Shown: piece after piece, positions 6,838-10,600 of the stretch
Layout: each line of letters opens with the position of its first letter
Numbering within the stretch: position 1 is the first letter of the stretch
Assembly: GCA_019695455.1 (NCBI GenBank)
Contig: JAEUAC010000357.1
Location: 1-10,600, forward strand
DNA from: Methylorubrum extorquens
GTDB taxonomy: Bacteria > Pseudomonadota > Alphaproteobacteria > Rhizobiales > Beijerinckiaceae
DNA: 10,600 nucleotides
Reading direction: 5' to 3'
Notes under the pieces: model-generated
The model's input: the letters and a program-made list of their open reading frames with translations, nothing else
What the model was told of the DNA's origin: nothing
The model's database searches: none
Program-made: the position numbers and the translations under genes

Positions 6838-8765
6838 AGGCCGTATTCTCCGGCGGGATCGGTCCGTCCCGTGCCGCCGACCCGCGGCATCCCGGGCGGG
6901 GGCACGAGCCGGCTCTGGGCGGCGAGGCGGATCGGCGCGTTGGCGGCTCCGAACCCGGCATAGCCGCCGCGGCGCTCGACGATCTCGAAGAAGAAGCCGC
7001 CCTCGAGGACGGGCTTCGTGTAGGCGTGCAGGAACTCGGCCGCGCCGTCCCGGTCGTAGAGGATGTCGTTCGCCCGGAGCTGCTCGATCGCGGCCTCGTC
7101 GAGGTCGCTGCGCGTCTCCAGGTCGTCGTAGTAGTTCTCGGGGATCGGCAGCAGCTCGATGCCCCCCGCCCGCAATCCCTGCACGGTGGCGACGATGTCG
7201 GCCGTGCCGAAGGCCACGTGCTGCATGCCGGGCCCGAACGCCTCCGTGAGGAAGCGCGACGACAGCGTGTGGTCGCTCTGCGACGCGTTCAGGACGAGCC
7301 GGAACGCGCCGCCCGCATCCTCCACCACCTGGCTCTGCACGATGCCGCCGGGATCGATGACGGCCTGGGCGGGCGTCTTCTCCATGCGGAACAGCGCCGT
7401 GTAGAACAGCACCCAGGACAGCATCTCCTCGTAGCTCATCGTCTGGGCGACGTGGTCGATCGAGGCGAGCCCCGTCCCGCCGGCCGCGCCCTCGTCCTGC
7501 ACGGGCGCGAAATCCACCTCCCAGAGCCGGTCGAGGCCGGAGGCGGAATCGACGAAGTAGAGGAGGCTGCCGCCGAGGCCGCGGACGGCCGGGATCTCGA
7601 GCTCGCCCGTCTCCACGGCCTGGTTGAACGGCTCGTCGAGGAGCGCGACGGCGCGGTCGACGGTCTGGCGCGCGTCGCCGACCCGGAGCGCCATCGCGCA
7701 GACGGCCGCCCCGTGGGCGACGTAGAAGGAATGCGCGAAGCCCTCGAGCTCGGCGTTGACGACGAGGTTGACGCGGCCCTGGCGCCAATGCGTCACGTTC
7801 TTCGAGCGGTGCCGGCCCGCGCGCCGGAAGCCGAGCGCGCGCAGCACCGCCTCGAAGGCCGGCAGCGCCGTCTCGCCGATGGTGAATTCCAGGAACTCGA
7901 TGCCCTCGCAGGCCGGGCGCGGCGGCAGCGCGACGGGCGACGGGCGGCCGCCGCGGCGGGCCGCCTCGTCCAGGGCGAAGAGGAGCGAGCGGTGCCCGTC
8001 CTGCGCGACGCGCCGGGAGGAGGCCGCCCGGAACCGGTCGCTGAAGATCTCGAGCGAGGTCAGGCCGTCGAACCCCGTCGCGACGAGCGCGTCGAGGAAG
8101 TCGCCGACCGGCAGCTCGCCCTGGCCCGGGAAGGACCGGTAGTGCCGGCTCCAGGACAGGTAGTCCATCTGGAGCAGCGGCGCGTCCGCCAGCTGCACGA
8201 GGAAGATGCGGTCGGGCGGGATGGACCGGATCGGCCGCAGGTCCGTGCCGCGGACGAGCACGTGGAAGGAATCGAGCACGAAGCCGACGGACGGGTGGTC
8301 GGCCCGGCGCACGATCTCCCAGGCGTCCCGATAGTCGTTGACGTGGCGGCCCCAGGCCAGCGCCTCGTAGGCGACCCGGACGCCGCGCTGCGCGGCCCGC
8401 TCGCCGAGCTCGCGGAAATCCGCCGCCGCGCGGTCGATCCCGCCGAGCGAGTCCGGCGCCACGTTCGAGCAGACCATCAGGAAGTCGCAGCCGAGCTCCG
8501 CCATGGCGTCGAACTTCCGCTCCGCCCGGCTGAGGACCTTGGACCGCCGCGGCTCCGGCATCCCCTCGAAATCGCGGAACGGCTGGTAGACGGCGATCCG
8601 CAGGCCGAGATCCTCCGCCATCCGGCGCACCTCGGCCGGCGTGCCCGCATAGGACAGGAGGTCGTTCTCGAAGATCTCGACCGACCGGAAGCCCGCCCTC
8701 GCGATCGCCTGCAGCTTCTCGTCCAGGGTGCCGCTCAGGCAGACCGTGGCGATCGCGAAATCCAT
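6834..8765 (-). CDS. quiC1: 3-dehydroshikimate dehydratase fused to an HPPD-like domain (QuiC1/QsuB type)
   Basis: This 643-residue protein converts 3-dehydroshikimate to protocatechuate, feeding the beta-ketoadipate pathway. Residues 1 to about 270 form a sugar-phosphate-isomerase-like TIM barrel with metal ligands Glu134 (VAYE), Asp165 (GFVLD), Gln191 (LVQLAD) and Glu239 (SLEIF); these are also the ligand numbers I recall for Pseudomonas putida QuiC1. Residues about 285-605 are a two-module vicinal-oxygen-chelate region like 4-hydroxyphenylpyruvate dioxygenase, with a complete iron triad: His438 (IDHVA), His516 (MQHVAFG) and Glu594 (FFFEIVER). The length matches two-domain members (about 620-640). 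I chose the ATG at 8765 because MDFAIATVCLSG is the expected barrel start; the frame is open further upstream to 8867 but carries no family sequence there. The gene follows the MarR gene by 135 bases and overlaps the dehydrogenase gene by 4. The role of the dioxygenase-like half is not settled in this family. Confidence 0.93.
   Translation of the reverse strand: MDFAIATVCLSGTLDEKLQAIARAGFRSVEIFENDLLSYAGTPAEVRRMAEDLGLRIAVYQPFRDFEGMPEPRRSKVLSRAERKFDAMAELGCDFLMVCSNVAPDSLGGIDRAAADFRELGERAAQRGVRVAYEALAWGRHVNDYRDAWEIVRRADHPSVGFVLDSFHVLVRGTDLRPIRSIPPDRIFLVQLADAPLLQMDYLSWSRHYRSFPGQGELPVGDFLDALVATGFDGLTSLEIFSDRFRAASSRRVAQDGHRSLLFALDEAARRGGRPSPVALPPRPACEGIEFLEFTIGETALPAFEAVLRALGFRRAGRHRSKNVTHWRQGRVNLVVNAELEGFAHSFYVAHGAAVCAMALRVGDARQTVDRAVALLDEPFNQAVETGELEIPAVRGLGGSLLYFVDSASGLDRLWEVDFAPVQDEGAAGGTGLASIDHVAQTMSYEEMLSWVLFYTALFRMEKTPAQAVIDPGGIVQSQVVEDAGGAFRLVLNASQSDHTLSSRFLTEAFGPGMQHVAFGTADIVATVQGLRAGGIELLPIPENYYDDLETRSDLDEAAIEQLRANDILYDRDGAAEFLHAYTKPVLEGGFFFEIVERRGGYAGFGAANAPIRLAAQSRLVPPPGMPRVGGTGRTDPAGEYGL
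6847..6851 (-). promoter_or_regulatory. Ribosome binding site of the dehydrogenase inside the dehydratase 3' end
   Basis: GGAGA on the minus strand lies within the last codons of the upstream gene, 9 bases before the ATG at 6837. Together with the ATGA overlap it supports translational coupling and fixes the start. Confidence 0.5.
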
Positions 8766-8900
8766 TCCGTGCCGCTCCGCTCGCGGCCGCGTCGCGGCCC
8801 GCTCCAGGTCGTCCCCACCGCCCCCACGGGGCTCACGCGCGACCGCCGGCACCATAGCGGCTCCCACCCCGGCCGGCCATGGCGCCCCGGCCCGCGCGCC
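8766..8900. other. 135-base gap between the MarR gene and the dehydratase gene
   Basis: No gene fits here. Besides the inverted repeat at 8785-8799 there is GGCCGG (8871-8876) paired with CCGGCC (8887-8892) close behind the MarR stop, which could form a GC hairpin without a T-run. I see no convincing -35/-10 pair, so whether the dehydratase has its own promoter or is read from the MarR promoter is open. Confidence 0.4.
8785..8799. repeat. Perfect 15-base inverted repeat upstream of the dehydratase gene
   Basis: GGCCGCG and CGCGGCC flank a single central base at 8792, 20 to 34 bases before the ATG at 8765. It could be an operator for the neighbouring MarR protein or a leader hairpin. In DNA this GC-rich, chance palindromes are common, so the call is weak. 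Confidence 0.25.
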
Positions 8901-9452
8901 TCAGCCGGGCGCGGCCCGGCGCCGCCGCTGCACCGTCTCGGCCTGGACCTGCGCCGCGTCGGGCGCCACGATGCCGACCGGCAGGTCCACGTCGTCGCGT
9001 TCCACGATGGCGCGGCGGATGTTGTCCTTCATGATCTCGAGGGCGCGCTCCGCGACCTCGATGTCGGCGGGGAGCAGCGTCTCGAGGATGATCTCGTTCA
9101 GGCCCTTTCCGACCGAGACCATCTGGTCGAGGATCTCGCGCCCCCGGTCGGTGACGTGGACGCGCTTCGCCCTGCGGTCCACGCGGTCGGGCACTCGCCG
9201 GACGTAGCCGGCCGTCTCCAGCCGGTCGATCAGGCCGCCGACGGTCACCTTGCCGACGTCGAGGTCCCGCGCGAGCTCCGTCTGGAGCATGCCGTAGCGC
9301 GGATGGCGGGAGAGCTGCATCAGCACCCACCATTGCGAGCGCGTGATGCCGAGCGGCTTCATGGCCTGGTCGAACAGCGTGCGACGCATGCGGGACACGT
9401 CGTGGACGAGGAACCCGATCCGGATCTCCTGCGGGACCTCTTTGGCCTTCAT
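8901..9452 (-). CDS. MarR-family transcriptional regulator
   Basis: This 183-residue DNA-binding protein probably acts as a dimeric repressor released by a small, often phenolic, ligand. The winged helix-turn-helix spans residues about 36-105: TRSQWWVLMQL (37-47), the helix pair LQTELARDLDVGKVTVGGLIDRLETAG (56-82, recognition helix about 67-80), and the wing with DRRAKRVHVTDRG (92-104), the family's most conserved stretch. Flanking helices at 6-33 and 105-150 form the dimer interface. The tail is basic (QRRRR, 175-179). I chose the ATG at 9452 because the longer GTG-initiated reading (9509) adds only a Pro/Gly-rich leader with no family sequence; a GGTGGAA site precedes the ATG by 6 bases. 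It lies directly upstream of the dehydratase-dehydrogenase pair on the same strand, so control of protocatechuate formation is the natural guess. The ligand and operator are unproven. Confidence 0.9.
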   Translation of the reverse strand: MKAKEVPQEIRIGFLVHDVSRMRRTLFDQAMKPLGITRSQWWVLMQLSRHPRYGMLQTELARDLDVGKVTVGGLIDRLETAGYVRRVPDRVDRRAKRVHVTDRGREILDQMVSVGKGLNEIILETLLPADIEVAERALEIMKDNIRRAIVERDDVDLPVGIVAPDAAQVQAETVQRRRRAAPG

Positions 9453-9567
9453 GCACGCTTCCACCGGCCCGGGCAGCCCGGCCTCGCCGCACAACCTGAC
9501 ACATCGCACCGCGTCTGGCCACGCGGCGCCGACGGGGCGGCTCGCCGGCGGCGGACGGGCCCCGCGC
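9453..9567. other. 115-base gap between hemH and the MarR gene, likely MarR promoter region
   Basis: No open frame of note. A perfect 13-base inverted repeat, CCGGGC-a-GCCCGG, lies at 9469-9481, 17 to 29 bases before the MarR ATG, where an autoregulatory operator could sit. Close to the hemH stop, GGGGC (9534-9538) can pair with GCCCC (9559-9563) as part of a GC-rich structure. I cannot name a clear -35/-10 pair. Confidence 0.35.
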
Positions 9568-10600
9568 CTAGCGCCAGCCCGACAATTCGCGCTCGACCAC
9601 GTGGCGGATCACCCGCATGCCGTCGGAGCCCGCGTTGAGGCAGGGCAGGTAGGCGAAGTGCGTCCCGCCGTTCTCCTCGAAGTAGTGGCGGTTCTCGCCG
9701 TCCAGCTCCTCCAGCGTCTCGAGGCAATCGGCCGAGAAGCCGGGCGCCACGATCGCGAGCTTCTTGATGCCGGCCTTCGCCATGCTCTTCACGGTCTCGT
9801 CCGTGTAGGGCTGCAGCCATTCGGCCGGTCCGAAACGGGACTGGAACGTGAGGCGGAACCGATCCTCCGGCCAGCCGAAATGCTGCCGCAGGAGGCGCCA
9901 CGTCTTGTGGCAATGGCAGTAATAGGGGTCGCCCTTGTCGAGGTATTCCTTCGGAATGCCGTGGAACGAGCAGAGGATCGCCTCCGGCTCGAAGTCGAGC
10001 TTGGCCAGCTCGGTCTTCATCGCGTTCGCGATGGCCTCCACGTAGACCGGATCGTCGCCGTAGGGCGGGGCGACCCGCACGGCCGGCTGCCAGCGCATCT
10101 CCATGAGAGCCCGGAACGCCTGGTCGCAGGCCGTGGCGGAGGTGGCCGCGCAATATTGCGGGTAGAGCGGCACGAGCAGGATGCGGTCGCAGCCCTGGTC
10201 GAGCAGCGCCTGGATGCGCTCGCCCGTCTTCGGGAAGCCGTAGCGCATGGACCAGTCGACCACGATGCGCTCGTCCTCCAGCATGGCGGCGAGCTGTTCG
10301 GCCTGCGAGCGCGTGGTGGTCTTGAGCGGCCCCTCGTTCCGCTCCTTGTTCCAGACGGTGTCGTAATCCTTGCCCTTCCGGCCGGGCCGGGTGGTCAGGA
10401 TCACGCCGTTCAGGAGCGGCCACCAGAGGAGGCGGGACGTCTCGATGACGCGCCGGTCGGACAGGAACTCCTTCAGGTAGCGCCGCATCGGCCAGTACGA
10501 CGTGCCCTCGGGCGTGCCGAGGTTCATCAGGAGCACGCCGACCCGGCCCCAGCGCACGGGCGGGTGGTCGGAGGGCAGGCTGGCGGTCGCGGAGGAGCTG
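9568..10600 (-). CDS. hemH: Ferrochelatase, 5'-truncated by the window edge
   Basis: Ferrochelatase inserts Fe2+ into porphyrin, the last step of haem synthesis by the protoporphyrin route, at the inner face of the cytoplasmic membrane. Numbering from the in-frame GTG at 10557, the landmarks are VGVLLMNLGTPEG (6-18), YLKEFLSDRRVIE (27-39), VPLYPQY (129-135), SFHGIP with catalytic His199 (197-202), the YCHCHKT motif (213-219), SRFGPAEWL (240-248) and FSADCLETLEE with Glu280 (274-284). The frame stays open to the window edge and reads LPSDHPPV just before the GTG; this is typical ferrochelatase N-terminal sequence, so the true start is beyond 10600. The TAG stop is at 9568. The visible 343 or so residues are close to full length. 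It is a housekeeping gene upstream of the MarR gene, 115 bases apart, with no evident link to the catabolic genes. Confidence 0.97.
   Translation of the reverse strand, partial: SSSATASLPSDHPPVRWGRVGVLLMNLGTPEGTSYWPMRRYLKEFLSDRRVIETSRLLWWPLLNGVILTTRPGRKGKDYDTVWNKERNEGPLKTTTRSQAEQLAAMLEDERIVVDWSMRYGFPKTGERIQALLDQGCDRILLVPLYPQYCAATSATACDQAFRALMEMRWQPAVRVAPPYGDDPVYVEAIANAMKTELAKLDFEPEAILCSFHGIPKEYLDKGDPYYCHCHKTWRLLRQHFGWPEDRFRLTFQSRFGPAEWLQPYTDETVKSMAKAGIKKLAIVAPGFSADCLETLEELDGENRHYFEENGGTHFAYLPCLNAGSDGMRVIRHVVERELSGWR

Noticed and set aside
4039..6963. 974-residue open frame on the plus strand
   Set aside because: It runs antisense to the binding protein and dehydrogenase genes, both with clear family motifs. 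Its product is Arg/Glu/Val-rich without recognisable domains, as expected for the complementary strand of GC-rich coding DNA.
6838..7788. In-frame extension of the dehydrogenase to a 605-residue protein
   Set aside because: The extra 317 residues are the out-of-frame reading of the dehydratase gene. The ATG at 6837 with its GGAGA site begins right at the family N-terminus.
8766..8867. 34-residue N-terminal extension of the dehydratase
   Set aside because: The added residues are Gly/Arg-rich with no family similarity, and the ATG at 8765 matches the known barrel start and metal-ligand numbering.
7026..9638. 870-residue open frame on the plus strand
   Set aside because: It is antisense to the fused dehydratase and MarR genes, has low-complexity Arg/Asp/His-rich composition and no motifs; a GC-driven shadow.
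1..10600. Mobile elements, CRISPR arrays, tRNA/rRNA genes, toxin-antitoxin or phage-defence genes
   Set aside because: No transposase, integrase, evenly spaced repeats, cloverleaf-like sequence or defence-type domains were recognised on either strand; gaps are all 180 bases or shorter.

Overview
The window is a chromosomal stretch of very high G+C DNA (third codon positions almost all G or C in the minus-strand genes). It looks like an alphaproteobacterium, probably of the Hyphomicrobiales (Methylobacterium/Bosea/Chelatococcus-like). That placement rests on the ferrochelatase type (N-terminal HPPV, YCHCHKT motif), the base composition and the accessory catabolic content, and is an inference. 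No mobile elements, CRISPR arrays, tRNAs or rRNAs were seen. No gap between genes exceeds 180 bases.

Layout: one gene lies on the plus strand and eight on the minus strand. On the plus strand, 1-1443 is the 3' part of an IlvD/Edd-family Fe-S dehydratase that begins before the window. It converges on a minus-strand block which, in transcription order (right to left), reads: ferrochelatase hemH (9568-10600, 5' end outside the window); a MarR-family regulator (8901-9452); a 643-residue 3-dehydroshikimate dehydratase fused to a 4-hydroxyphenylpyruvate-dioxygenase-like domain (6834-8765, QuiC1/QsuB type); an AroE-family quinate/shikimate dehydrogenase of NAD+ type (5971-6837), overlapping the previous gene by an ATGA; a 180-base control region; a family-5 ABC solute-binding protein (4201-5790); two DppB/DppC-type permeases (3183-4160 and 2342-3178); and an enoyl-CoA hydratase (1462-2262).

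How the genes may work together: the dehydrogenase and the fused dehydratase suffice on paper to take shikimate to 3-dehydroshikimate and then to protocatechuate, the entry compound of the beta-ketoadipate pathway. Quinate would also need a 3-dehydroquinate dehydratase, which is not in the window. The MarR protein just upstream is the obvious candidate regulator. The ABC genes lack ATPase subunits here. Their position directly after the shikimate module suggests, but does not prove, that they import a related hydroaromatic or aromatic acid rather than peptides. The enoyl-CoA hydratase at the end of the block and the convergent sugar-acid-type dehydratase fit a catabolic neighbourhood, but their substrates are not readable from sequence. 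hemH is housekeeping.

I found no system that I can call undescribed. The most interesting points are the dehydratase/dioxygenase fusion with an intact iron-ligand triad, the NAD+-type dehydrogenase coupled to it, the ATPase-less transporter, and the repeat-rich control region at 5791-5970.
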